A DNA stretch of 64,000 nt from Hoplostethus atlanticus (lineage: Eukaryota > Chordata > Actinopteri > Trachichthyiformes > Trachichthyidae). Shown one piece after another: positions 40,101-50,595 of this stretch (position 1 is its first letter; every line of letters starts with the position of its first letter). The stretch is from contig JAXDDX010000049.1 of assembly GCA_034670405.1 (NCBI GenBank), forward strand, positions 2,364,001-2,428,000, given 5' to 3'. Below the pieces are notes generated by a model. It was not told the origin of the DNA, did no database searches, and was given only the letters and a program-made list of their open reading frames with translations. Position numbers and translations under genes: made by a program.

Positions 40101-43100
40101 TCTGCATGGTAAACTCAGTTATGGACTAATCGACATAAAGAAATTGAGGGCACAGCAGTTCTCTCTAAGGGGAGAAGAGACAGTGCCCATCATATCAGTG
40201 TAATTAGACTCACAGACGCCATGAGGTTTCCATCACAACATTCACATCTGTTCTTTCTAGTCCCCAAAGATGGTATGCAGCCCATATAGATATCAAATGG
40301 ATGATCATGACTAATCCCGATGTTATGCCTATACTTTACAATAAAATAGCTTGTTCATTACGGTGAACTATATTATGGAGCAATAGCAGGCCCTGTGGGA
40401 GTAGGCCCAAATAGTCTAAATAAAACTTGAGTGAGTTAAACCCCAACTACATTTTGTAATTCTATAGTTTTCTTCCCAAAATAGTGTTGATTACCTTCAT
40501 CTGACAACAACCCCAATGGGAGGCTCCCATGGCAACAAGTGGAGTGGCCTAGATCTGGGACAATATGCCATACAGATGAGCATCTGCTCATTAGTCACAG
40601 ATGTAGCAGACAGACTGGCCAAAGTATTAGTACAACACAAACTGGTCCTGCGCAATCACAGATCCTACATACTTGAAATTGCCTGAAGAAGCCTAGTATG
40701 AGTTACAAAAATTGAGTAAATATTTAGCCAAATTGGGAAACTGAGGAAATGAATATGAAGCCAACTGCCAAGCCCTACCTACATTTTATCTTTTATAAAT
40801 CAAATCACATTTTATCTGTATAGCCCTTAATCACCGTTACAGTCTCAAAGGGCTTCACAGTGCCCAAAGTGTGAAAACAATAAATGGTTAGAACACAACA
40901 TCCCCTTGGACCCTCACAGAGGACAAGGAAAAACTCCCAGAAAACCTCTTAGGAAAAAATGGAAGAAACCTTGGGAGGGGCTACTCAGAGAGGGATCCCC
41001 CTACCAGGATGGTCGGGCGTGCAATAGATAGGTAAAGGCTGTATAGTGTAATCATTTTCATAGCATAGCAACTGGGATAAATTATTACTACTCAGTGATA
41101 CCGCAACAAGTGTCAATATTAAACCTCGACACTTGTCTTCCAAAACAACCATATGAAATAAAGGATTTGGTTAGTGATTGTAAGGTGTCTAGCAGGTGAG
41201 TGCACTGCAAAAGCGCTCCAGAAAAATAGAGGCAGGTCCAGAGAACAATATCAGGGGTTGCTATTATTTCTTTTCAAAACAATAGAGCATAATTGTCCAG
41301 AATCAGCCCTCACATCTCACAATTGAACAACTGAATTATCTAGTAATTAATCACCAAACTGGTAATTCAGTCAACCTCTACTTATTTAATAACAACTTTA
41401 CTTACAAAGTACTTTTCCAGAACAAACATTTAATCAAATCAAATCAAATCACAGAAACAAGGTTACACAAGCACAGTACAGCAGCAAAACCAAAATAGTG
41501 GAAAAAGAAACATCATTACATACAAGCATGTCTGTAGAAATGGTTCTCACAAAGTGACTTAAAAGACAATACTGACTCTGCTCTCACCAAACTAGTTTGC
41601 ATTTTATAAATGAAAGGTCAAGACTGATAGACCATTATAGACACCTAGAAAGTGTGAGACAATGGCTTAATGTTTCTCCTAAAATTCAAATGCATACAAT
41701 ATATATCACGTGTGACTGATTATGTCACTTGAATTTTTTTTATCATTGCTGAGATAGAATATTAGTTACCCGCTGCAGTTTTCTACTGAAAATGTATGAC
41801 AAGCAGGCCACATGTGCCAATGCAATTTTGTTCTGCATGAAAGGTTACACCATTATTTGAAATCTTTTCTCAAACAAACACTACTTGCATGCCTGATCTC
41901 TCACTACTGCATTAATCACTAACTAATTTATCTAACTATTTAAAAGCTACAAACTATCTAGAATATCAACAGATTTTGGTGTCAGTCCCTCAGAATCAAA
42001 GAGAACGGGCTTCGTACTAGACTCACCATTTTGCACCTGTTTTCAACAATTATACGGGGAGACATCCATTGCAGAAGAGCAAGAAATCATTTCTTCACCG
42101 ACAGTAGCCTAAATAGTCACAATGCATTGACATGCTGCATTTTGTGTAAGGGGTGTGACTCTCGCTTTTTCTCAGATCTAACTCTTGCTCCGCTATCACT
42201 ATTGCTCTCTCCGCGTAAAACCCACTGTTTAAATGCTCAAGCACATTCAGGCAAGTTCTCTGGGGGTTGTCGAAAGCCACTCTGGGAAATGTAGGAAATC
42301 ACTAACTGTAGTATAAGTGGATGAAGCAGGTTGAGGGAAAGTGGTACAAAAAAGGTAAATTACAACACTTCATAACAAAAAAAACTCCTGGAAATCACTG
42401 AACATCTTAGATCAGTGGTCCTTAAACCTGGTCCTCGGGATCCAGAGCCCTGCTGGTGTTCATTCTAGCCATCTAACCGGGGACTATTTTACACCTGAAA
42501 TGTCAGGTGAATGGAATTCACTACCTAGTAGGATAGAAAAACTCTGGGTCCCGAAGACCAGGATTGAAGACCACTTTCATAGACAGGTGATACAGAACAG
42601 TGTAAGAGCATCTGGGGGTGGAATTTTCCTTTCCTTCCTTTTTTTTGGTCAAGACTGTCGTGTAATGCCGTTTCACTAACAAGTTCGGTCAGGTTAGGCT
42701 GACTGGCGGACTATAAAACCGGGAATTCCCGTGAGAAAAACTGCTTCAGTACTGAAATAAATGAGATGAACCTTTGTTGGGATTTTTTCTGTTTTGAGCC
42801 CGGAAGACTGCCACCCACTTCTACACACTCACACTTCACATCCACATGAACACTGATGAACCCGCTGATGAACTTTGAATATATGGATCCTCAACGACAG
42901 CCTGCTTCTGTGTTATCATTAAGTCTTTAAGTGTATTAGTATGTGTGTATTGCTTTTGCCAGCAAGTGTGTTGTGTGCTCATCAAAATCTGTTGCCAGGG
43001 TGTATATATATGATTCATATGCATCCTTTATGTGGGTTTGACTTGACTGACAAAACACTGTCGGGTGAGAGCTGTGACTGGCATCCCAGATCAAGCCATT

Positions 43101-44540
43101 ACAACATTTGACCTCCATACCATTAGCACTTAGCTATTAGGCCAGTATGATAGATAGGTTGGGACGTTACGTAGCACAAGACTGTAAATGGACCACACAA
43201 CTCACAGCCAGTGTAGAACTGTAAAATCGTATTGTATACTGGCTCTGACTTGATGGTGCAGGTGATGTACCTCACTAGGTCTAGCTGACTGATGGCAGAG
43301 GCACCTGACAACGATGGTCTGCATCCAGAGACTACAGACGAGTATGGGAGAGAATGACAATGTGGGAGGCAACAGTTTCACACACTCCGAAGAGAGTAGC
43401 AGCCTCTCATTCATTTGTAAGTAATGGATAGCTACATCCTTAGGCAAGGGTTAATCTTAAATGTTGCATTTCTCTCTGTCCCTTCCATCTTGTAAAGCGC
43501 AGAGCACATGAACAACAACCCAGCAATACTCTACTTTTCCTTCCCTTTAAGACATCAACTTTCACTTGACTGGTCTGCAATGTATGTTGTGGCTGGGATC
43601 TTACCCCCTGTCTCAGTCAGCTCTAATCCACTTGCTGCACTACGTAGCCAGCTAATGTGTAGCTGCCATATTAGACCCTTTAACAAAGTTGAAGCAACGT
43701 TATTATTAGGTATCAAAAATATGACATGAGTAGAGCAACTACAAGTGTTTTGAGCATTATTATGCCTTAAGTATTTGAAGGTCCCTGCTGAAGACTATGG
43801 TTAACAAGTGGAAGACATTAGTAAGTCTTATATTTCACTCTTGTGCTCAGGTTATGAGAGCCCAAGTTAATTATAGCTCAAAACCATGTCGATGTTACGG
43901 GGCAATCAGCTCCGAGCTTGTACTATGCTTGCTTCTGTGCCTCTCAGTCGCCATGTTCTGTCTTTTTTGGGAGACTACAAACCAATAAACGTTAAGTGAA
44001 ATTAAAACATTAACACAGTCATTACTGCATAATCAAAAACGTTCGCTGGGTTAAATTGTCATTCAACTTTATTGGTTTGTTTGTCAAACTCCAAGACTGA
44101 GATTAGAAAAAAATGCGTATATTAGTAAATATGTTAAAAACTGGACACGATGAAGTTTATTTAGGCAATATAATATAAACGCCAATAGCTGTGTTGTCCA
44201 GCTGGTAAAGTCTCACCGGACTGCCCCGCACCGCGACAACTCATTCCAGCTGATTCCACCTTTTCCTCGAACTGCTTATCAAGCTGAAAACCAGGCAAGT
44301 ACACGGGGCCATTCAGTTTTACATTTAACTATAGAAATGAACCAAACCCCGGCTACTTTCCACCCGATACTTCCATAGAGTTTCGCACAAAAACTCTACT
44401 TTTAGACACGTTAATCACCCCGCTAGTGAGCAGGCTACCTAGCTAATTAAGAGTCGCTATCTAATTTGATTGGGAGGCTAGCGCCCAGCAGCTAGCAGCT
44501 AGCTGCTGTCGTTGTCTGCCTACCTTGGTTGAGATGCCAT
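16172..44540 (-). CDS. aff1: AF4/FMR2 family member 1-like transcription elongation scaffold
   Basis: Nineteen coding exons join in phase: 44540-44524, 39823-39703, 33734-32892, 29324-29283, 26142-26056, 25710-25674, 25067-25013, 24755-24644, 24493-23471, 23379-23285, 22834-22597, 19032-18938, 18363-18300, 18187-18051, 17850-17779, 17564-17471, 17310-17270, 17100-16853, 16296-16172. Together they encode 1181 residues, close to human AFF1 at about 1210. The start [18 protein letters not shown] resembles human AFF1. Later landmarks are [50 protein letters not shown] (ALF region, about 330-360), an acidic Ser-rich tract (about 402-430), WQLGNWI, a Lys-rich NLS-like tract and the C-terminal homology domain from about residue 915, ending [16 protein letters not shown] proteins are nuclear scaffolds that bring P-TEFb and ELL to RNA polymerase II. 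The C-terminal end looks partly AFF3/AFF4-like, but the 5' end and linkage to ppef2 favour aff1. Confidence 0.92.
19510..20020 (+). repeat. Degraded high-copy repeat with GGTCATTCTACCATTGGGGA
   Basis: GGTCATTCTACCATTGGGGA, ACCATGGGAAGCCAGTGG and the surrounding order resemble a known high-copy fish repeat. The ORF of about 61 codons here is part of it. In an aff1 intron. Confidence 0.5.
20130..20815 (+). mobile_element. Degenerate Tc1/mariner fragment
   Basis: The + strand keeps eroded motifs of a common teleost Tc1 family: [20 protein letters not shown] in a readable frame, similar to its MVVGARRAGLSISETADLL stretch, then [20 protein letters not shown]-like and [10 protein letters not shown]-like strings in shifted frames. 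No intact ends found. In an aff1 intron. Confidence 0.65.
21344..22323 (-). mobile_element. Internally deleted Tc1-like element with long inverted repeats
   Basis: The ends are inverted copies (CAGTTGGGGTCAAAAGTTTA at left, matching in reverse at right) extending roughly 200 bp, flanked by TA dinucleotides. At 980 bp it is shorter than a full Tc1 of about 1.6 kb. A - strand fragment at 21677-21961 reads [16 protein letters not shown] and [11 protein letters not shown], the C-terminal DDE region. The usual catalytic Glu of LNPIEN is Gly here, and the N-terminal part is missing. Inactive; sits in an aff1 intron. Confidence 0.9.
23036..23202. mobile_element. hAT-like MITE
   Basis: 167-bp element with inverted ends CAGTGGTCCTCAAAT / ATTTGAGGACCACTG. 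Near-identical 8-bp flanks, ccatagag at left and ccacagag at right, fit a hAT target-site duplication. No coding capacity. In an aff1 intron. Confidence 0.8.
24839..24985 (-). repeat. Dispersed repeat, inverted relative to 26648-26800
   Basis: Its reverse complement matches 26648-26800 through TGCATGGGT(A/G)ACACCAAACT, GCCACACAAAC, AGATCTGACCTTT and GGTTAACTTCATA. Both copies lie in aff1 introns. Probably the end of a degraded DNA transposon. Confidence 0.7.
26280..26830 (+). repeat. Degraded DNA-transposon-like repeat
   Basis: Includes the partner of the 24839-24985 repeat at its right side. The rest (for example GTTGACAGATGCACAAAAAC) looks like an eroded non-coding transposon body. No intact reading frame. 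Confidence 0.5.
26850..27015 (+). repeat. Dispersed repeat copy 2
   Basis: Direct match to 1490-1640 over about 150 bp with small indels, in an aff1 intron. No ends or target duplication could be fixed. Confidence 0.75.
27290..28260 (-). repeat. Possible LINE ORF1-like relic
   Basis: A - strand frame at 27651-28211 ends with a heptad-like coiled-coil stretch ([20 protein letters not shown]) of the kind found in L1-type ORF1 proteins. The rest is low-complexity, and no RT or ends are visible. Weak call. Confidence 0.3.
28560..28950 (+). repeat. GCTA/CTAG-rich segment followed by short coiled-coil-like frame
   Basis: 28600-28800 is dense in CTAGC/GCTAA words, typical of some fish LINE 5' regions. 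The next stretch (around 28860-28940) reads [18 protein letters not shown]. Suggests a 5'-end retroelement fragment in an aff1 intron. Confidence 0.3.
31306..31347. repeat. Perfect 17-bp stem hairpin in aff1 intron 3
   Basis: GTCCTGTGTATTCTTGA, 8-nt loop CCTGAGGC, TCAAGAATACACAGGAC. No protein-coding context. Confidence 0.9.
33888..33936. repeat. Near-perfect 22-bp stem hairpin in aff1 intron 2
   Basis: AAGATGTGTTAGATTTGGGT (continuing AG), a 5-nt loop, then the reverse complement with a single mismatch. About 150 bp upstream of the acceptor of the 843-bp aff1 exon in transcription order. Confidence 0.85.
34150..34570 (+). mobile_element. Tc1-like transposase fragment
   Basis: Frameshifted + strand remnant including SSLDR-like and W-T-D-E-S-K-I-E-L near 34505-34535, the second catalytic-Asp region of Tc1 transposases. 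It lies immediately left of the 34.7-37.5 kb Tc1 end; whether it belongs to the same insertion is unclear. Confidence 0.5.
34682..37514 (-). mobile_element. Degraded Tc1-like transposon, interrupted by a Harbinger element
   Basis: Left end 34682-34755 and right end about 37440-37514 are inverted copies of about 70 bp (GAATTACCTGCAT / GAATTACCTACAT core). Between them, - strand transposase remnants at 36430-35665 spread over three frames: HTH-like [34 protein letters not shown] (usual Asp of W-S-D-E replaced by His), [11 protein letters not shown] and LNTTEILW. Frameshifts and stops make it inactive. It lies in aff1 intron 2. Confidence 0.8.
36647..37410 (-). mobile_element. PIF/Harbinger-type element with Myb/SANT-like ORF remnant
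   Basis: Ends GGGCCTCATTCAC and its inverse at right (ATGAATGAGGCCC) are flanked on both sides by ATT, a 3-bp target duplication. An ORF at 37113-37310 (-) reads [26 protein letters not shown] and RTKKWFEV, the pattern of the Myb/SANT accessory protein of Harbinger transposons. No transposase is seen, so it is non-autonomous. Removing it restores a continuous Tc1 3' region. Confidence 0.8.
40795..41035 (+). repeat. Teleost dispersed repeat (AAAGGGCTTCACAGTGCC type)
   Basis: Contains TTTTATCTGTATAGCCC, AAAGGGCTTCACAGTGCCC, GGAAAAACTCCC and CTACCAGGATGGTCGGGCG. This order is familiar from a high-copy fish repeat. In aff1 intron 1. Confidence 0.65.
42413..42576. mobile_element. Second copy of the hAT-like MITE family
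   Basis: Inverted ends CAGTGGTCCTTAAACCTGG / CCAGGATTGAAGACCACTT and an internal CCCTGCTGG segment resemble the copy at 23036-23202. The flanks tcttagat and tcatagac match at 6 of 8 positions, an eroded 8-bp duplication. In aff1 intron 1. Confidence 0.65.
44524..44540 (-). other. aff1: aff1 first coding exon and start codon
   Basis: ATG followed by five codons and two bases, then a GTAGGC donor. The split AGC codon completes on exon 39823-39703 to give [13 protein letters not shown], which fits AFF1 orthologs. The 44.48-44.76 kb region around it is the likely 5' UTR and promoter; no TATA box was identified. Confidence 0.8.
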
Positions 44541-46429
44541 GGTGCGTCTCTCACAACCGAAGTTGGTTGTCATGCGTTTCTAACACTCCTCAACAAGGCG
44601 ATCTTCCCTGTTGGTCACATTGTTTACCGGTGAATATAATCTGTTAAATTAAAGTACTGTCAAGATGTTGTTCTTTCATAGTTGACTGCTAACCGTGCGT
44701 TTGGGGTCTCCTGTCGCTGCCTACTGGATTGTTCTACTTTATTCACCCATCCGGGGACCAAGCTCAGTTTTATACACTCAGTCTTGTACGAAATTGCAAA
44801 CAAGCTCTATGAAAAGTTTATGTTAGTGTTGTAAGTGTAAATACGGGCAAAATATTTTAGACGTGTATTTTAATGGATGTACTGTTTACAATGTGTGTGT
44901 TTTCTCCACAACACTACAGGTTATACAAAGTTTACAGGTTACCCCTGCTTGAAAGACATGGTACAGTCGTATGTGTGTTGTTTTGGATAATGTTTTTCAA
45001 ACAAAATTGGTGAACGGATTCCGATTAGAAGTGTATTCGCTGCATGACAATGTACGTTTTTTCGCAAATTATTATCTTGGTTTGATTTTGTGATTGTTAG
45101 TTGTAGTGCTGTCATATTCCGCTCGGTTGAAATCACTATTCAGAGAGCAGCTCCTTATAAACTGAATATTATGGATTTCTTGGCCAAGACTAGAGAAAGA
45201 TCATTAGCTAGATGAAACTTTTATTAAGTATTATTGGTCACTAACTAAATGCAGTGAAAAATAGTGCTTCCCATCATTTTTGACACGGCATTTGTCAAAA
45301 CTTAATTAGGTGACTTTTTCAGTTTCCTGTATTTCTAGAAAGCTGCATGTATTGCATTTAATCAATTGTGTGTCAGCATCCATAATTGTACTAGGTTAAT
45401 TAGTCTTGGACTATGTCTACCAATACTTGGGCAAAATATTCTATTGTGTCCACTAGATATTTGCAATACACACCATAATTCATATCAGTGTAATTCATTA
45501 CATTAATATCGTTTAGTTCTGTTTAAAAAAAAAAAAAACCAGAGACAAGTGTAGATTTTCCTGGTATACAGTAACAAGGATTGAATTCTTAGACACAGAG
45601 AAGGAGTTTGCCAGGTTGCTGTATTTTTTTCTACTTTTTGTATTTCTTCATTGTTCTATTTAGAACAATGCTGCATGGTTGCTCTTTTACCCAACAGCAG
45701 CCATGCAAACAAATGCTTATCAGGCATTGAAACTATCTGATGAGTGCAATACCTAAAAGGATAAACTGCTCCTTTTCCCTCTCTCTCCACTGTACTTACA
45801 GTATTTAGCAAGAGTGCTAAGTCTCCATGTGCATACATACAGGCATAGGTGCTGTCTATCATATTGGGTGCCTGTCTGGCAACACGTGGACTTTGTATTT
45901 GTTGTTTTGGTCATGTGATGCTGCAGCTTGGCTCTTGTGTTGAAAGCCCTTAAGCCCCATCTTTCCTCAGGCCCCACAGCGGAGACACTGAAATCCCCCT
46001 TGTCTCTAGAGTAATAACCAGGCCAGTACACAAGTAGCCGAAGGGCTGGCTGATCTAGAGTGACAAAGTAGTCTGTCACATGTACCTAGAAATTGTCCTT
46101 GGACATATATGTATAGAATGGCTGGAAATGTCTGTGGTTGTTTTGCATAGGACTAATACATTTGGGGCTCCACAAAATCAGTGTAATTTGCTTTTGTTAT
46201 TGAGCAGCTGAACGAAATGAAAGGCCTAGTGGGAAGATAGCCTAGATTAGGGTTAGCTATTCACTTTGTAATATGAATTGTTGTTCAGTCTTATGTGAGT
46301 ACTTACCCCCAGCTTTACTGTGATGTCTATGTTTCTGGTGTGTTTACCCCACACATCACATTCAGAGACAGAGAGAGAATCAGTCCATGACCTAACCTAC
46401 TTTAGGGACCCCTATATGCTCAGATCGAC

Positions 46430-46585
46430 TAAATAATTCCTACTTCCCCTGTCCCCTATACACAAAGTCGAAGCACAGGGTCAGCTGGAGAACAGCGCCC
46501 TTGGAGCAAGTGTCTTGCCCAAGGATACCTCAGCAAACCTTCCAGTTAAAGGATGTCTCCTGACTTACTGTGCCACCTTGCTGCC
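46430..46585 (+). repeat. Teleost dispersed repeat (GCCCAAGGATACCTC type)
   Basis: Reads CAGCGCCCTTGGAGCAAGTG then CTTGCCCAAGGATACCTCAG, resembling a widespread fish repeat with a CTTGCTCAAGGGCAC core. Between aff1 and the secreted-protein gene. Confidence 0.55.
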
Positions 46586-47211
46586 AACTTTGGTGATTGA
46601 GTTCATGTTTGATGACACAGAGTGTGAAGTAGAGGTAGCCTAAATGCAGGTTTAATGCATCTGATGTAAGAGCAGAGAACAATTAAATCACCTAACATTG
46701 TTGGATGTAGGATGCACATGCACATCAAATACAGTTGAAAACAGAGTTGTGCTTGGGCTGAAATATCAAGCCAGAATATATTGATCAGACTAGTCATGAG
46801 TGTGCTTAGACCCTCTGTCCCTGGTGAGTGACTGGCAGCGTGCCCTGAGCCAGTCAGTGAGAGGGAAGGCAGAATCAGATATTTCTGTGTACTGCTGTGC
46901 TTGGAGCATGGGCACAGACGCGTGTGTGCATTAATACAGCCCTGAGCCCAGGCTCTGACTCAGCTGTGGAGAAAGGTCAGTTATTGGACACTCATCCTGG
47001 GGTGTTGCTTCAATGTTGCTACTGGCTGCCTGCCAACAGAACACACCAAAACCACCTTTCTTCTTATTAACCAGAGTAGAGAATGAGGACAGCTGAAGGA
47101 TGGTTAGATTGTAAGACTGGCTGGCTTGTTAGCTGTCTGACAGATGTATAAGTGCTGAGTCATAGACAGTATATATCTATATAACATCATCAGATCTATT
47201 ACTGTGCTAAG

Positions 47212-47258
47212 CTCACTCACTCGCTCACTCACTCACTCACTCACTCACTCACTCACTC
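47212..47258 (+). repeat. (TCAC)n tetranucleotide microsatellite
   Basis: Near-perfect TCAC tandem array of about 11-12 units with one interruption (TCGC). Confidence 0.95.
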
Positions 47259-50109
47259 ATGACATTTAGGTTCAGCTATTGTAGATGCTCCATTACTGAA
47301 TGGAGGAATCACACATTATTGTTAGAATTCTCGTTAAGGGGCAGGGATTGGTCGGTGTCACACGGTGTTTTGCCTCTCATTCACGCGCACCTCGGTGAAT
47401 GCCATCTCATTTCATACATAACCATATTATGCTTTTTCATGTTTGTTTGGTAAACTACATTTCATGTCATTTAGATTGCTGTGTGATGAGTGTGCCATCC
47501 AGAGGTTGGATGGTGGAAAAAGACTTGTGTTATCTGGCATTTCTATCAGTTTATGTTGTAACCAGTAGGAGGCACTACAGTGTCAGTGTCAGACTACCAA
47601 ACCCCCCAGCAACAAGATTTGTCCAAACAATGTTGCACAAATTTAAAAAAAAAAATTAAAAGCATGCATACATATAGTCATTTCATTGATTTGCAATTAA
47701 TTGTGATCGAAATGAATTCTGCAATACATTGTAACAATATAATTCCCTAGTTTCATATGATTACATTTGTGACTGCTATTTCAGAGCATATTATATAACA
47801 AATCAGATTCAGACAGGGTGTTCTGCCAACATTTCCATGTGAAAAATTAGTTTGACCTCAACTGGCATTGAAACTCTGAGCTAGGCCTTAATGTAACAGA
47901 GCCCTTTCAAGTCACAAGTGGAAAACCAAACTATCTACTGCTAGTTATTCAAAGGGCAGATCCCCCTAGCCAAGGCTGATATTTAAGCTTATGTGGTGTC
48001 AACTCAGCAATATCAAAAAATAGAAAATTGCATTGATGAGAATAAAGAGATAATAATAGTAGTAATAATAGGACCAGGATAATATTTTTTAATGTTTCTG
48101 AATTAGTCGAACATTTGAGTACATTAGAAGCTTATGACTGTAAAGGCAAATAAAAAGTTAGAATAGTTCCATGAACACAGCCTACTAGTAACAAGAAATC
48201 AATTACCAGGTTCTATTTACATTCTTCATATATCAGAGAACTTAACATTTGGTTTCAGTCTGCTAGACGTAGTATAAATCTAGCTGTGCACTGAATTATA
48301 TCTCACACATTTCCAATAAATGTCTACGTAGTGCAACGTAGTGTTTCTAGGATTGATCCACGTCTGACTCTATGTTCAAATATGTAATCAAATATATTCA
48401 CAACTAAAACAAGCAAATAATCAAACAATATATAAAATATAGTTCAAGTCAGAGAAAGCAAAAATAAAGACAAAGATTATCATTTGCCTTGCCGTATGAT
48501 CAAATTTGAATATGCAATCGGTACCAATTACAGGTGACAATTAAAAGTGACTAATATGCTTCACAATATGGGAATTTAACTCAGCATGCCTGGAAAGTGA
48601 TATCATGGCTGGGTGCAGAGACTCATTATTCACTATGGCAATGGAATCAAAATAGGGCATCAAAATAGGTTGTAGAGGGATTTACCTCCCACCCATCAGG
48701 CCATATATAGATTATATGATAACTATGACTACAATGGCATCCTGTACAAAAAGGATGCTTGCTAAGTTGAATGCTAGCTTATATATCTAATAATATCGGC
48801 CTAACAGAAAATAAAACGGTAACATTCTATACAGGATTAACTTTGGTCGTTGTTTCAGACTACTTTGTCACAAAATGGCATTTTTGTAATTTCTTAAGTA
48901 AAATATAAGATATTGTATGTTGAAAATGTATGGTAATATATGGAAATAATGTAGTAACCGTTTTATTAAAGCTTTGCTGCACGTCTGGCAGATAACGCAC
49001 CTGTGATATAAATTCCATATACTTTTGTCTTTTGTGGATTTTTGCTTAATTAGACTTACTTAATTAGAAAGTAAACAATTGAAAACCACTTCAAGTCAGC
49101 CACCACCTCAAATGGAAAACAGACATTCTTAAAAGACAGAGGATGTCCGCAGAATATTGCAGAAATTGCAATTTTAGAATCGAAGAATTTAAAAAGCCTA
49201 CTGCAGAATTTGAAATTTTTTACTGCGGACTCCTGGGGGGCCTGAGAAGAGCAGCCAGTGACTATGGCTGAAGAGAAAGATCAACAAAGTATGGAAGTCT
49301 ATCTCAAAATTACAAGGTGCCTTAATCATATGATATCATATGATGACGAAGCTGTGGTAGCAGAAGTGGATAGACATCCTTGCCTTACAAACGCAAACAG
49401 CAGTAGTGTTTTAAAAGTCTAAGGTCTTGACAAGGGTTTAGATTTCATATCAACAAAAAATGTACCATTAAATTATATTTAGTCCACTACTGTAACAGCA
49501 ATACTTTTATTATTATTCTTAATTTTTGAGCTCAGCTGTCCTATTAGCCTGTTATTGTCGTGACATACCTACATACCTGGAAGACACTACAATTTAATAG
49601 CACAAGAGAGAGTTACACCAAATCCTGTGTATTATTAAATGACAACGAAAAAACTCTCATGCCATATAAGTCAGGCAAAACAAAAATAATAAATGTTTCT
49701 GTATGATGAAACATCGGCACATTATGAGACCATTCAGCCTTTCAGGTCACAATTAAAAGTGCACTGATACTCTTTGGACATCATCTCAGCAATAGAAACA
49801 ATCTGCCACCTATAATATCAACTGTAGAAGAGTTGAAACACCACTCACTTAAAGAGCTGTTAATATCACGTCATAATCAGACCATGTTTTGAGTTAATGA
49901 GCGGGGAACTTCCTGTTTCGCCTGCATAAAGACAAACACAGAAGATTCTACATGTTGAGCGATTGATATCTAGGTGTCAAAGAGCTAAATTATGACTTTA
50001 AATGTTCTGAATCATACATAGTACAGTTCTATATAACATCAGTGTTTACACTACAACCAAGTTTGTACATTTGTATTTTATTTCAATCTAAATTTGAAGT
50101 TGAATTTGA

Positions 50110-50220
50110 CTTGAAAATGTACGGAAGAAGATTAGGGCCACAGTCAGAATTCTGACTTTATTCTCAGAATTCAAATACATTTTTCACATGTGGCCCTAAT
50201 CCTCTTCTGTAAACATGTCA
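50110..50220. repeat. Inverted repeat (GATTAGGGCCAC / GTGGCCCTAATC)
   Basis: The arms GGAAGAAGATTAGGGCCAC and GTGGCCCTAATCCTCTTC enclose TCAGAATTCTGACTTTATTC-type sequence, itself with inverted TCAGAATTC words. Looks like a short dispersed fold-back element. Confidence 0.75.
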
Positions 50221-50595
50221 TCTAAAAATGAAATTAAACAGTTTTATGTTATTGCATATCACTGATCATTGAATGAGCCTCTAATTGTATGTACTCACTT
50301 ATTTTTGTTTATCTTTTGTGCTGAGACAGTGAAGGTTAACACTCTGCTTTTGATCACTCATCTTTGCAAATATGTTATTACTTCCACAGTCATTGTAAAT
50401 GAGTTATGAGTTACTCAGTTACACACTGTGTGCGTGTTATGGATATAATACAAGCGGATTCAGATTCATGTGCGCCTTACAGGTATGATGACAACACTGT
50501 AGAAACTCCTGTTTCTCGCGGTTGTACACATTTAATTAAGCCACGCTAAACCAAGCTCATGACCAACTTTGATGGTCATTGACCCTTATTATTTT

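Larger units (their letters stand above)
44541..50595. other. Intergenic gap between aff1 and the secreted-protein gene
   Basis: Apart from likely aff1 5' UTR/promoter sequence next to 44541, a TCAC microsatellite, the repeat near 46.5 kb and the fold-back element near 50.15 kb, it is AT-rich DNA. ORFs of 60-110 codons lack paired splice sites and family motifs. No gene supported. Confidence 0.6.

Noticed and set aside
44939-47659. ORFs of 60-110 codons between aff1 and the secreted-protein gene
   Set aside because: No paired splice sites, signal peptides or family motifs; compatible with chance and repeats.
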